Below, piece by piece: positions 1 through 9,874 of a stretch of DNA of 64,000 nt. Every line of letters starts with the position of its first letter. The stretch's first letter is position 1. Location: contig CP106741.1 in NCBI GenBank assembly GCA_030323305.1, forward strand, positions 3,719,501 to 3,783,500, given 5' to 3'. The stretch comes from Paenibacillus sp. CC-CFT747. GTDB lineage: Bacteria; Bacillota; Bacilli; Paenibacillales; NBRC-103111. Under the pieces are notes generated by a model that saw nothing but the letters and a program-made list of their open reading frames with translations, was not told where the DNA came from and searched no databases. The position numbers and the translations under genes are program-made.

Positions 1-822
1 TTTCTGTTGTTCTTTGCAATCGCTTGCATATACCCGTTTGTCTTGGCCTTTATGGCTTCGATCAGCAGTGAGAAGAGTATTTTGGACAACGGCTACCAGC
101 TTATCCCGAGCGAGTTTTCGATGCTGGCGTATCAAGCGGTTTTTAAAAGCAAGTATCTTTACACAAGTTTTGGCGTTTCCATTTTGGTGACGATTGTGGG
201 GACCCTTTTGTCGCTCATCATTTGCGGGATGGCCGGTTACGCCATGTCGATCAAGCGGGTCAAATACCGGAACGCCGTGTCGATGTTTTTTTACATTCCC
301 ATGGTTTTCGGCGCGGGTTTGCTGCCTTGGTACTTGGTTATCACCCAAATTTTGCATTTGCAGAATACGATTTGGGCGTTAATTTTGCCAGGTTTGGTCT
401 CTCCCTTTAATGTATTTTTGATGAGGAATTATTTTGCAACCGTTCCGTCCGAACTGATCGAATCGGCGGAGATGGACGGCGCCGGAGTCATGAGAACCTT
501 TTTCGGCATCATCATTCCGTTGTCCAAGCCCATTATCGCAACGATCACGTTGTTCATCGGTTTGGCTTATTGGAACGATTGGGCGAGTGCGCTGTGGTTC
601 ATCGATAACCCCAATTTGTATCCGCTTCAATATATGCTGTACCGGATTCAAGCCATCATTAACCTTGTCCGGCAGACTGGAGCGATGGGGGATATGAAAG
701 TTCCTCCGGAAACGTTCCAGATCGCCACGATGTTTATCACAATTGGTCCCATCATTCTTTTGTATCCGTTTATCCAACGATATTTCGTCAAAGGGATCAT
801 GATAGGCGCAGTCAAAGGGTGA
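1..822 (+). CDS. Carbohydrate ABC transporter permease, LplC type (5' end outside window)
   Basis: Inner subunit of a CUT1-type sugar importer; it forms the membrane channel with an LplB-type partner that should lie just upstream. The reading frame is open to base 1, so the start is missing. About six hydrophobic membrane segments are visible. The cytoplasmic EAA loop reads ELIESAEMDGAG followed by IIIPLSKP, the coupling site for the ATPase. The C-terminus ends in RYFVKGIMIGAVKG, the typical LplC tail. The binding-protein gene follows 92 bp downstream with its own ribosome binding site, which fits one operon. Confidence 0.93.
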   Translation, partial: FLLFFAIACIYPFVLAFMASISSEKSILDNGYQLIPSEFSMLAYQAVFKSKYLYTSFGVSILVTIVGTLLSLIICGMAGYAMSIKRVKYRNAVSMFFYIPMVFGAGLLPWYLVITQILHLQNTIWALILPGLVSPFNVFLMRNYFATVPSELIESAEMDGAGVMRTFFGIIIPLSKPIIATITLFIGLAYWNDWASALWFIDNPNLYPLQYMLYRIQAIINLVRQTGAMGDMKVPPETFQIATMFITIGPIILLYPFIQRYFVKGIMIGAVKG

Positions 823-914
823 TTTGGTTTTAAGAAATTTTTATACCCAAATCCGAGATTGGTATAAAAACTTCTTTGATATATCAGCTATTCCATTAAA
901 GGGAGGAAATGAAA

Positions 915-2410
915 ATGATGGGTATCCGAAAAACAGCCGTCGCCTTGCTTGCCGTTCCGTTGTCCGCAGCCTTGTTTACCGGCTGCACCAGCTCGGGAGA
1001 CAAACAGGCAAGCAGCAGTGAAAGCCCCGGTGCCGGCAAAAGCAAAGAAATGGTCAAACTGACCGCCGCTTTCCCGGGGCAGGAATCTCCAGGGCAAAAG
1101 GCTGCCTTGCAGGCGATCAACAAAAAACTGCAAGCGGATGGACTGAACGTGGAAGTCGACTTTAAATACCTCGACGATTACTTCAATAAACTGGCCCTCA
1201 ACGTTGCGGGCGGAACCGTTTACGATTTGGCCTGGGCCCACAGTTCCACCTTGTCCGATTTGGTAGCGAAAAAGGTCTATCAGCCTATCGACCTGCAAAA
1301 AAACGGGGCGGACCTGATCAAAAATGGGCCTGACTACGTGCTCAAGGGCGGTCAAATTAAAGACAAACAGTACGCCGTACCGAGAGCGATTCCGATGACC
1401 GGATTCAATAACGTGTATAATATCCGCGGCGACTTGCGCGAGAAATACGGGATTCCGAAAATCACTACCGTAGAAGGCCTGGAGCAATATTTTGCGGCTA
1501 TCAAAAAAATGAATCCAACATGCACCCGATCGTCGGCGACAACATTCAGGAGTTGTTCCCGGTCTACGCCAATTACTACTTCCCGGTCGGCGACGGCGGT
1601 CAGTATCCGCTTTATATCGATCCGGCCGACAGCACGCACACCGTGAAATCGTTCCTGGATTCCCCTGCCTTTGCCCAAGTTGTGGCGAAGAAGAAAGAAT
1701 GGAAGGATAAAAGCTGGCTGTTTAACGATCCTAATTTTGACGGAGAAGGCGGATTTGATAACGGCAAGGTGGCCGCCATCGCCGCCAATATTTTCAGAGC
1801 GTCCGAACGGGTTGACGCACTCACGGGCAACGTGAAGGGGGCAAAAGTCGAAACCGTTTACTTGGAGCCCCAGAAGCGCTACATTTTCTCGGCCGGGGAC
1901 AATATGCTGGCCGTTCCGAGCACCAGCAAGCATGCGGACGAAGCGGTGGCTTTAATAAACTGGATTAAAAAAGACCAGGCGAACTACGATCTTTGGTCGT
2001 ACGGAGTGGAAGGCGTTAACTACAAGCTGGCCGGCAATGCGGTGGATACTTCGGGTATTCCCGATGCAAACAAGTACAATACAAACGTATGGATGTGGAA
2101 CGATCTGCGTCTTGCCCGTTTCTCTACGAACTATCCGAAGGAAGATATCGAAGCTTTGAAGAAATGGGACAGCAAATCGGAAGTCACGCCCTTCGTCGGC
2201 TTCACGCTGGACCAAAGCAAAATTAAATCCCAGATCAGCAACATTCAAGCCATTATGGGCGAATATATTCCGAACCTGGGCATGGGCGTAACGGATTACA
2301 ACAGCGTTAAAGACCAAATGATGAAGAAGCTGAACGCTGCCGGGCTACAGGATGTTATGAAAGAAGTGCAGAGTCAAATCAATGCTTATGTAAGTCAAAA
2401 TAAGAAGTAA
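915..2410 (+). CDS. Extracellular sugar-binding lipoprotein, DUF3502 type (frameshifted)
   Basis: Solute-binding lipoprotein of the importer whose permease is upstream. ATG 915 is preferred over 909 because GGGAGG at 901-906 is then 8 bases away. A signal peptide ends in a lipobox (LFTGC), so the mature protein should be lipid-anchored outside the membrane. The C-terminal part, with VGFTLDQSKI and a final helical stretch, is the DUF3502 pattern of LplA-like proteins. The frame breaks near 1519: the first frame reads KKMNPT and the second resumes as MHPIVGDNIQ. One A missing from CCAACATG would join them into about 498 residues. Probably a sequence error rather than a dead gene. Confidence 0.88.
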
Positions 2411-2442
2411 TCGTAATGGATAAATCCCTATAACAAAGAGAT

Positions 2443-2476
2443 GTGGGCATCTTTCGCGGATGCCCGCACTCGTTTT
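2443..2476 (+). terminator. Stem-loop between binding protein and glycosidase gene
   Basis: GTGGGCATC pairs with GATGCCCGCAC (one bulge) around a short loop, followed by a short T-rich stretch (TCGTTTT). It could reduce read-through from the binding-protein gene into the glycosidase genes. The T-tract is weak, so partial termination or RNA stabilisation are both possible. Confidence 0.5.
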
Positions 2477-2533
2477 AGGATGCCCGGAACGAAGCGGGAA
2501 ACCAGAAAACGACGCCAAGGAGGACAACAAGAA

Positions 2534-4723
2534 ATGATCGAGAAGCAAAGCAAGCACCCGTTCAACGTATACCTGACAGCAGGCGAATACATAAAGCTCA
2601 TCGGTACGCAGGATGGCCATTTTCCGGATTTCGGCCATCACATCGCCAATGAGATGGGCGGGGCTTGGCTCCATCCGATCAAGCTGCTGGACGGCTTTTG
2701 GCTGCGAATTGCAGACCTAGACCGCGAAATCTCCGTCTGGTCCAAAGCGGATGAGTTCATCTCCCATCCGTGGGGGAACCAGTTCCGCTACGATCACAAC
2801 CTCGGGCATATTCCCGTTGCTGTGGAGCGCACGCAGTTTGCGCCCGAGCTGGAAAAGGGCTTTATCGCGAAGTATGAACTGTTCAACTACTCGAAAACGG
2901 AGACGAGGCTGAATCTGGAGCTTCTGGCGCGCACCGATCTTCGTCCGGTCTGGTTTTCGGAGACAGTAGGGATTCGCGACGGCAAAGAAGACGTCTTGGA
3001 GAAAAAGTCGGACCGGCTTGCTTTGGCGAAGGACAGCGAGAACGATTGGTTTGCCCTGATCGGCACGGACCTGCCGGGTGACCGGTTTGAGAGCGGCCAA
3101 TTGTACGGCCCGGAATTTACAAGCGGAAACGGGCGCGGGGTGAAATTCGAAGCCACCGTTACGCTGCAGCCCCAAGAGAGGATGACGTTCCACCTGTATG
3201 TGGCTGGATCGTATGTATCCAAAGAGGAGTGCGAGAAGTCCTATTCCGCCCTTGCCGGAAACTACGATGAGCTGCTGGAAGCGAAAAAGCGCGCCTGCGA
3301 GGCGGTCCGGGAACGGGCGGAGCTTGAAGTCGAAGGCGAGCCGGAATTCAACGAAATTTTCGCCTGGGTCAAATGGAACAACCAATGGCTGGTGCAGCAG
3401 GTGGATGGTTACGGCCGTGGATTGACAGCCGGCTCTCCGACCTATCCATGGTGGTTTGGCTGCGACAATTCTTATTCCCTCCAGGGTGTGCTTGCGCTTG
3501 GGGATCACCAGCTTGCCAAGGATACAGCCCGTCTTATTCACGATGCCTCCGTCAAAGCGAACGGCAACGGCCGGATCATTCACGAAGTTACGACGATGGG
3601 CGCCGTGAGCAATACGGGAAATACCCAGGAAACCGCGCACTATATCGCATTGGTGTGGGAGATGTATCGCTGGATCGGCGAGAAGAGCATTTTGGAACAA
3701 AATATCGCGTACTGCGAGAAGGGCATGGACTGGCTGCTGGGCGAAATGGACCCCGATGGCGATCTGCTTCCTTCCGGCTACGGCATTATCGAGATCGCCG
3801 GATTGAACATGGAGCTGATCGATTCAGCCGTGTATACGGCGAAAGCGGTGCAGGCCCTCGCTTCCATGAGCCGGGAGCTCGGCGACGAGGCGAAATCGGC
3901 GCATTACAGCGAACTGGCCGAGCGCATCGTAAGAGCGGTGAACGATAGGTACTGGAACGAGCGGGAAGGCTTGTATGCCGACGCGGTCGCCCCCAAGAAA
4001 GATATCGTGCCCAAGGTGGATTTCATGGTTTCTCTGGCCGTGAGGCGGGGAGCGGACGATTACCGGGCCTACCTCGAGAAGATATTGGATGAAGTAGAGG
4101 ATGAGAACGAGGACCGCGGGTGGATCATTAATAAAAACTGGGTCATCTCGACGCCGATGGAGGCAGGGATTGCCGACAGGGAAAAAGGCGAGCGGGCCAT
4201 TGCCAATATGAGAAACGAGGATTTCATCGGGGAGTACGGCTCCTATTTGTCCGGCAACTTCACCCATCACATGATGACGATCAGCACAGGGGTGCATGCG
4301 GTTGCGGAAGCCCGGTACGGCCATGCGGAAGCGTCGCTGGATTTGCTTAAGCGCATGAACCGCTCGTTCTCGAAGGTGCTGCCGGGATCCATGAGCGAGA
4401 TGTCTCCCGATTACGGCTGCGTCGTGCAGGCCTGGACCGTTTACGCCATGGTTGTCCCGGTCGTCTCCCATTTTATCGGCCTGCAGCCGGAAGCCTACAA
4501 GAATCAGCTCGTGATTCGGCCGAATCTCCCTTCCTCTTGGGAGGGCAAATGGATTCGTTTGAAAAACGCCCGGGTCGGGAATGCGAGTGTCGATGTTTCC
4601 GTGAAATCGGACAATGGACGGCTGTTTGCGGAAATTCGAAACGAATCGGGTTTGGAAGTGACCGTCTCCTGGAACGGGAAAACCGCAACGAGCCGCGAGT
4701 TGAGCATAACGGTAGAGCTCTGA
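2534..4723 (+). CDS. (alpha/alpha)6-barrel glycoside hydrolase, GH63/amylo-1,6-glucosidase-like
   Basis: Probable cytoplasmic glycosidase of 729 residues. ATG 2534 is chosen because AAGGAGGA sits 9 bases upstream; an in-frame extension to 2441 has no ribosome binding site. No signal peptide is visible. The first ~260 residues look like a beta-sandwich. Residues ~280-690 form repeated helical pairs with motifs common in GH15/GH63-clan barrels (YPWWFGCDNSY, TMGAVSNTGNTQETAH, PDGDLLPSGYG). A small beta domain closes the protein. The exact family and substrate cannot be fixed by eye. Its neighbours are a sugar importer and an alpha-galactosidase, so it probably acts on an imported oligosaccharide. 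Confidence 0.8.
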   Translation: MIEKQSKHPFNVYLTAGEYIKLIGTQDGHFPDFGHHIANEMGGAWLHPIKLLDGFWLRIADLDREISVWSKADEFISHPWGNQFRYDHNLGHIPVAVERTQFAPELEKGFIAKYELFNYSKTETRLNLELLARTDLRPVWFSETVGIRDGKEDVLEKKSDRLALAKDSENDWFALIGTDLPGDRFESGQLYGPEFTSGNGRGVKFEATVTLQPQERMTFHLYVAGSYVSKEECEKSYSALAGNYDELLEAKKRACEAVRERAELEVEGEPEFNEIFAWVKWNNQWLVQQVDGYGRGLTAGSPTYPWWFGCDNSYSLQGVLALGDHQLAKDTARLIHDASVKANGNGRIIHEVTTMGAVSNTGNTQETAHYIALVWEMYRWIGEKSILEQNIAYCEKGMDWLLGEMDPDGDLLPSGYGIIEIAGLNMELIDSAVYTAKAVQALASMSRELGDEAKSAHYSELAERIVRAVNDRYWNEREGLYADAVAPKKDIVPKVDFMVSLAVRRGADDYRAYLEKILDEVEDENEDRGWIINKNWVISTPMEAGIADREKGERAIANMRNEDFIGEYGSYLSGNFTHHMMTISTGVHAVAEARYGHAEASLDLLKRMNRSFSKVLPGSMSEMSPDYGCVVQAWTVYAMVVPVVSHFIGLQPEAYKNQLVIRPNLPSSWEGKWIRLKNARVGNASVDVSVKSDNGRLFAEIRNESGLEVTVSWNGKTATSRELSITVEL

Positions 4724-4747
4724 TTTCATGCATCCTAATCAAAACTT

Positions 4748-4776
4748 GGCCGGATACCCTTCCTGGGATCCGGCCC
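4748..4776 (+). terminator. Stem-loop between the glycosidase and alpha-galactosidase genes
   Basis: GGCCGGATACCC and GGGATCCGGCC form an 11-pair stem with a small loop and one bulged base. No T-run follows on the plus strand, so it may act as an RNA-stability or attenuation element rather than a full terminator. Confidence 0.45.
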
Positions 4777-4795
4777 TTATAAGGTGGGGGAGCCA

Positions 4796-6861
4796 ATGGA
4801 CGTCGAAGGCGGGACCTTCAACTTTTCCAATGAACGAAAGATCGTGGAATTCGCCACGGATCAGGGTCTGAAGCTAAGCCGGTTTTCTCTTTCCGAAGGG
4901 GTTTCTTGGTTAAATCCGAACGTGAGCCATGCGGTTTTTGCCTTGTATGCGGACGGGAAGCGGATCGATGGCCAAACGGAGAACCTGACCGTCGTAGAAA
5001 CCGGGAATCGAAACTTGCATGACGGTTCCGTCCATTTTGTTGCCCGTATGCAATATGAACCGGACGGTCTTGAAATCACTTACCATTCCATCCTGTTTAA
5101 AGGTACCGCTCTTACGGAGAACTGGCTTGAGATTCGGAACAGCGGTTCCAAAACGGTGACAGTCGAGCGGGTGGATTCCTTTCTTCTGTCGGTTCCCAAG
5201 GCAGAATACGAGTTGATGTATTACACCAGCGGCTGGGGGCGGAATTTGAAAGTGTCCGGGAAACGTTGTCGGGCGCTCAGCGGCTTGAAACCACAATGGG
5301 ACGTTCCTCAAATGGGCAGCATCCCTGGTTTACGCTATTCCGGGATGACGGAGAACTGTTGACCGCCAGCGCGATGTGGTCAGGGAACTGGGTGTTCCGC
5401 TTCGAGCCGTCGGCGGCCGGAGGCTATGAAATCAGCGGAGGACTCCATGATTGGGAGTTCAGCAAAGAGCTTTCGCCGGGAGATTCGATGGAAAGCGTCC
5501 ATGTGGCGGTTGCCCTCGGTTCCGGCAACGATCTGAATACGACCTCGATTTCGTTTGCCCGCGCAGGAAGAAACCATTGGTATCCGCGCAACGAATTGTC
5601 TGAATCTCTCCCGGCCGAGTGGAACCATTGGTGGAGCTATGAAGACATCCATATTAACGAAGAGCGGTTTCTGGCCAATGCGGATGCCGCAGCCCGGCTG
5701 GGCCTGGAACTGTGTACGCTGGATGCGGGTTGGTTCGGGCCGATGGACGACGGCACCCACTGGTTTGACTACCGGGGAGATTGGGATCTTGTGAACACCG
5801 TTCGTTTTCCGCGGGGCCTTCGAGTATTGGCGGATCATGTTCATGAAAAGGGCATGAAGTTCGGCCTCTGGTGTGAGATTGAAGCCTTGGGCCAGAGCGC
5901 CCGGCTCGCGGAGACGCATCCGGAATTTGTCGCCACCCGCGGCAGCGAAAGGCTGGGTTATGTCTGCTTCGGCAATCCTGAAGTCCAAGAGTGGGCTTAT
6001 CAAACCCTGGACCGCCTGATCACCGGTTACAGCTGCGACTGGATCAAGCTTGACTTCAACCTCAATCCAGGTGCGGGCTGCAGCCGGACCGACCATGGAC
6101 ACGGAGCCGGAGACGGTTTGTTCGAGCATTACCAAGGCTACTACCGGACTCTTCAGAGGGTAAGAGACAAGCATCCTAGCGTGGTGCTGGAAAACTGTGC
6201 GTCTGGCGGACTTCGGATCGACCTAGGCATCCTGCGGCAGACGCATACGACCTTCCTCAGCGATGCCGATTGGCCGGAACACAGCCTGCAGACGGTCTGG
6301 GGCGCGTCAACCATGCTGGCGCCCGACGTATGTCTGCATTGGAGCTGGTCCGAATGGATGGGCAACCATCCGAAGCAAACTTTTGACCCGCGAAGTCCCG
6401 AATTAAAGTCACATCAGTTGGACTTTTACACCCGCATTTCCATGCTTGGGCAATACGGCCTCTCGCAAAAGCTTCCCGATCTCCCTGCATGGGTTGCGGA
6501 CCGATGGGAAGAACACACGCTTCTCTATAAGAATGTCGTGAAAAAGTTTGTCCGGAAAGCCGACGTGTACCGGTTGACCGCGCAGCCTAAACGGGAAGGC
6601 CGGGGAGACCGCTGGTCGGCATTCCAGTACAGCCTGCCGGAAGGAGACGAACATTTGGTATTCGTCTTCCGTCTGCATGGTGCCGAGGCGGAAAGGACGA
6701 TCTACTTCTACAACCTGGTGAAAGAACAGCCATATGAGGTTGCCTGGCTGTCGAAGGACCATACGGTCAAGAAAACAGGTCACGAATTAATGAACGATGG
6801 TTTGCGGTTCCACGATCTTCTGGAGGAAGATTCGGCTCTGCTCCGGCTTCGGAGGCTCTGA
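4796..6861 (+). CDS. Alpha-galactosidase, GH36 (frameshifted)
   Basis: Retaining glycosidase that should remove alpha-galactosyl units from oligosaccharides in the cytoplasm. ATG 4796 has AAGGTGGGGG upstream; the in-frame GTG at 4784 lies inside that site. The N-terminal beta-sandwich is followed by a TIM barrel with the GH36 nucleophile motif WIKLDFN (Asp ~420 after repair), the ENCASGG loop, and the acid/base region FLSDADWPE (Asp ~490). The frame breaks at ~5242: adding one G to GGGGGCGGAATTT restores GREFESVRETLSG and gives about 688 residues. The downstream frame alone lacks the N-terminal domain. Likely a consensus error. Confidence 0.88.
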
Positions 6862-6939
6862 AGGCATTTGAAAGAAGAGAATGCAGGACGTTGTAGAGGA
6901 GGATGACGGATCGGCAATCCCGAAAGAGGGGATTATATT

Positions 6940-8569
6940 ATGGATTCGAAACCGAAGTTTGAAACCAGATGCATCCCTTCCCTCGCAAAAGTTTTTGCCG
7001 ATGAAGAGTTAAGGGAAGAAGCATACCGTCAAGGTTCCGCTTTGATCGGCGAGTACTTTGCGTTTCAAGTTGCCTATCGTTCGTCAGCGCATTTGAAAAT
7101 GAGCATCTCCATTGATTCCGAGCTTGCCGGCAATATCTCGGTCAGAAGGGTCGGATTGGTGCCATCTGCATTGCCCAATTATAGCGATCATGATGATTTT
7201 TTGTTACGAACGACACCGGGATTGTATCCCGATCCGCTCTATCCCTTGGATAATGAATCGGTTAAACTTCCTCCCAATCAATAGAGATCCCTGTGGATTA
7301 CCGTTCATCTCACCGAGAAAGTAACTTCCGGAATGCACGACATACATGTCCGATTCAAGGACGAATCAGGCAGCCAACTCGGTGCGGAAGCGTTCCGGCT
7401 CGAAGCGATCGGGGTCAAGCTGCCGGAGCAGAAGCTGATCCACACGGAATGGTTCTACCTGGACTGTCTTGCTACTCTGTACAACGTGGAAGTGTTTTCG
7501 GAGGCTCATTGGACGATCATTGAATCTTATTTGTCGAACTATGTGGAATATGGAATGAATATGATTCTTACGCCTTTATTCACTCCGCCGCTAGAAATGC
7601 TGCCGGGAAACGAACGGCCGACGGTGCAGCTCATCGGTGTGCAGCAGGATGGAAGCCGGTATGCGTTTGATTTTTCACGATTGGACCGATGGATCGAATT
7701 GTGCCGTCGAAAGGGCCTCCGGTATTTCGAATTCTCACATTTGTTCACGCAAAGGGGGCGCAAAACACGCTCCGAAAATCATAGCGACGGTGAACGGGGA
7801 GGAGAAGCGAGTCTTTGGCTGGGAAACCGATGCGGCCGGAGAAGATTATCGCTGTTTCCTCACCCAGTTTATTCCGGAATTGATTCAGCGGATTCGAACA
7901 CATGAGTTGGAAAACTGCAGTTTTTTTCATTTATCGGATGAACCGGGTTTGAATGATCTTCCTTCCTATACTCAGGCGAGCAAGCTGGTGCGTTCTTTGT
8001 TGGGCAATTTCCCCATTATCGACGCCCTCTCGGAATATGATTTCTATTCTACGGGCCTGTTGTCGCACCCGGTTGTGGCCACCGGGCATAACGGACGATT
8101 TATTGACAACAAGACGCCGAATCTGTGGGCGTATTATTGCTGCAACGAATACAGAGACCATCTGTCCAACCGCTTTTTCAATATGCCTTCTTCACGAACC
8201 CGCATGATCGGCGTTCATTGGGGATACAACCATTGGTATTCGCAGAAGTCACTCAGGGAGATCGATCCGTATCTAGTCACCGATGCCGACCAAGCTTTCC
8301 CTTCGGGCGATCCTTTTCTCGTTTATCCGGGGAAGGAAGGTCCGGTCAGCTCTGTCCGTTTGGCTGTCTTGCGCGAAGCGATGCAGGACGTCCGGGCACT
8401 GCAATTGCTGGAAGCATTGGCAGGCAAGCAGGAAACGCTTCAGTGCGTGGAAGAAGGGATGAAGGAGCCGGTCACTTTCACCCGATACGAAATGAGCAGC
8501 GAATGGATCATTGGTATGCGGGAGCGGATTAACCGGATGATCAAAGAAAAGGTAGGGACGGTATGTTGA
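6940..8569 (+). pseudogene. DUF4091-type glycoside hydrolase, one nonsense codon and one frameshift
   Basis: Reads as one ~543-residue protein ending in a DUF4091 domain (FLVYPGKEGPVSSVRLAVLR, then REAMQDVRALQLLEAL), a domain common in Paenibacillus glycosidase loci and predicted to be a glycoside hydrolase. ATG 6940 follows GAGGGGA. Two lesions are present. A TAG at 7282-7284 interrupts NQ-RSLWITVHLTEK in the same frame, where family members usually carry Trp (TGG). One extra base within AAAGGGGG near 7755 shifts the frame between HLFTQ and GAKHAPKII. The substitution is not a homopolymer error, so real inactivation is possible here. No signal peptide is seen. It follows the GH36 gene in the same direction. 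Confidence 0.78.
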
Positions 8570-8644
8570 AATATGAAGTTGAAAGCCAGCCGCGCTGATG
8601 AAGCTTTATCATGAGTTTTATTAGGTGATGAAGTGAGTGGGACG

Positions 8645-8677
8645 AGCAGCTTGCCCTAAGGCGAGCTGCTTTTTCAT
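8645..8677 (+). terminator. Rho-independent terminator after the first glycosidase operon
   Basis: AGCAGCTTGCC pairs with GGCGAGCTGCT (one G-U) around CTAA, followed by TTTTTC. It closes the operon that starts upstream of base 1. Confidence 0.85.
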
Positions 8678-8750
8678 TCTGGAGTTTAAATGCAATGGAC
8701 GTAAAGGGATAAAGGATATGGTCTCGTGAGCTAGGAGCTGATAAAGTTAA

Positions 8751-8905
8751 CGACTTGATGCAAGCAATATCATAGCAGTTTCTCTTGCGGCTTATGCTGG
8801 CAACCATGTGATACGGGGCGAACTAGGCGCGGTACTTAGCCGACGAATCGGGGAGAGAGAAGATGACTTCATACCAACATACGAGTCAGTCAATATTGTG
8901 CAAAA
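8751..8905 (+). pseudogene. Possible ornithine-cyclodeaminase-family C-terminal remnant
   Basis: In the frame of base 8769 the DNA translates without stops as IIAVSLAAYAGNHVIRGELG followed by AVLSRRIGEREDDFIPTYES. This resembles the end of ornithine cyclodeaminase/mu-crystallin proteins, where a GEL...G...R...DD.I...SVG pattern is usual. There is no start, and stops bracket the fragment. The rest of 8678-9030 shows nothing else convincing. This is a short match from memory and could be chance. Confidence 0.3.
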
Positions 8906-9045
8906 AAATATAAGTTTAGAGCCAAACAATAGTAAACATTGATGAGCCTTACGCCAATTGATGTTCAAGTCGTGCAAAGACTTTAACGTTCCCGCTGAAA
9001 TACAATTGAATTAGTTATTATTCAGTGTAAATGGGGGATGTCATA

Positions 9046-9699
9046 ATGGCGAACCATCGTGAAGGGTTGAGCAAGTATGCGCGTAGACTCGCTGCTAAAG
9101 GGCTTGTGGCCGGTCCGGGCGGCAACATCAGCGTCAGGGACGGGACTACAATGCTGATCTCGCCTAGCGGCTATGACTTATCAGAGATCGAGCCGGAGAT
9201 GTGGTGTACGGTTGATTTGAATAGTGGACAATACGGACTGGGGGAGCAGAAGCCGTCTTCGGAAGTGGCGATGCATTTGGATATCTTTCGAGCACGTCCG
9301 GATATAACAGCGATCATTCATACGCATCCGGTCAACTGCATAGCTCTGGGCCTGGTATCCAGGGAGCTGCCTGTATGTTTCCCCGATCAGGCGGCGCTCC
9401 TTGGGGAAGTAGAATTTATCGATTATATCATTCCCACAACTCAGGAATTGGCGGATGCTGTGGTAAGCAAGGCTATGAAAGCCGACACGCTGATGCTTGT
9501 CAATCACGGTCTTGTGGCGCTAGGACGCAACCTGAGAGAAGCTTATTACCGTACGGAAGTCGCTGAGGAAAGCGCTAAAATATTTCTACTGGCGAGCGCG
9601 TTCGGCCAGCCCAAACGGCTGACATTTGATGAAGTTAAGGCGATCCGGTCACTTGACAGCGAGTTTTACCGAATCAACCTGATGCAAGAGCGACAGTAA
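9046..9699 (+). CDS. Class II aldolase/adducin-family protein (fuculose/rhamnulose-phosphate aldolase type)
   Basis: Zinc-dependent sugar-phosphate aldolase of 217 residues, expected to split a ketose-1-phosphate into dihydroxyacetone phosphate and an aldehyde. ATG 9046 is favoured because GGGGGA lies 6 bases upstream; an ATG at 9031 is part of that site. Motifs: GPGGNISVR near residue 25, the catalytic Glu73 (SSEVAMH), the metal-binding His92 and His94 (IHTHP), and His154 (LVNHGLVALG). Length matches L-fuculose-phosphate aldolase. It sits upstream of a sugar isomerase remnant and a GH78 rhamnosidase, which suggests deoxysugar breakdown, but other aldose substrates are possible. Confidence 0.87.
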   Translation: MANHREGLSKYARRLAAKGLVAGPGGNISVRDGTTMLISPSGYDLSEIEPEMWCTVDLNSGQYGLGEQKPSSEVAMHLDIFRARPDITAIIHTHPVNCIALGLVSRELPVCFPDQAALLGEVEFIDYIIPTTQELADAVVSKAMKADTLMLVNHGLVALGRNLREAYYRTEVAEESAKIFLLASAFGQPKRLTFDEVKAIRSLDSEFYRINLMQERQ

Positions 9700-9724
9700 A
9701 CTAATATTCAAGGGGGAAGGATAG

Positions 9725-9858
9725 ATGGGCAAGCAGTACTCGGTCATTTTATCCAACGTAGGATCCTGTGCCGATCGTTTTATAGTCGGGAAGTGATCGC
9801 AGGTCCGATTGAAGCGACCGCTTTGAGGCAGAAACAAATTCAATCAGTACATGAATAG
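9725..9858 (+). pseudogene. Sugar phosphate isomerase/epimerase, internally deleted remnant
   Basis: A proper ribosome binding site (AAGGGGGAAGG) and ATG at 9725 begin MGKQYSVILSNVGSCADRF, the usual start of Paenibacillus TIM-barrel sugar phosphate isomerases (xylose isomerase-like). The frame stops after about 23 codons. A second open stretch, IEATALRQKQIQSVHE, ends in TAG at 9856-9858 just before the GH78 gene and may be the tail of the same gene. About 800 bases expected between them are absent. Real deletion is more likely than sequence error. Confidence 0.6.
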
Positions 9859-9874
9859 TTTCGGAGGGGGTTCT

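Noticed and set aside
1515..1530. Programmed ribosomal frameshifting in the first binding-protein gene
   Set aside because: No slippery heptamer with a downstream pseudoknot was evident, and the same type of lesion recurs in many unrelated genes.
2717..3700. Long minus-strand frame of 327 codons inside the helical-barrel glycosidase gene
   Set aside because: It is antisense to a gene with strong family motifs and has no ribosome binding site; high GC third positions create such frames.
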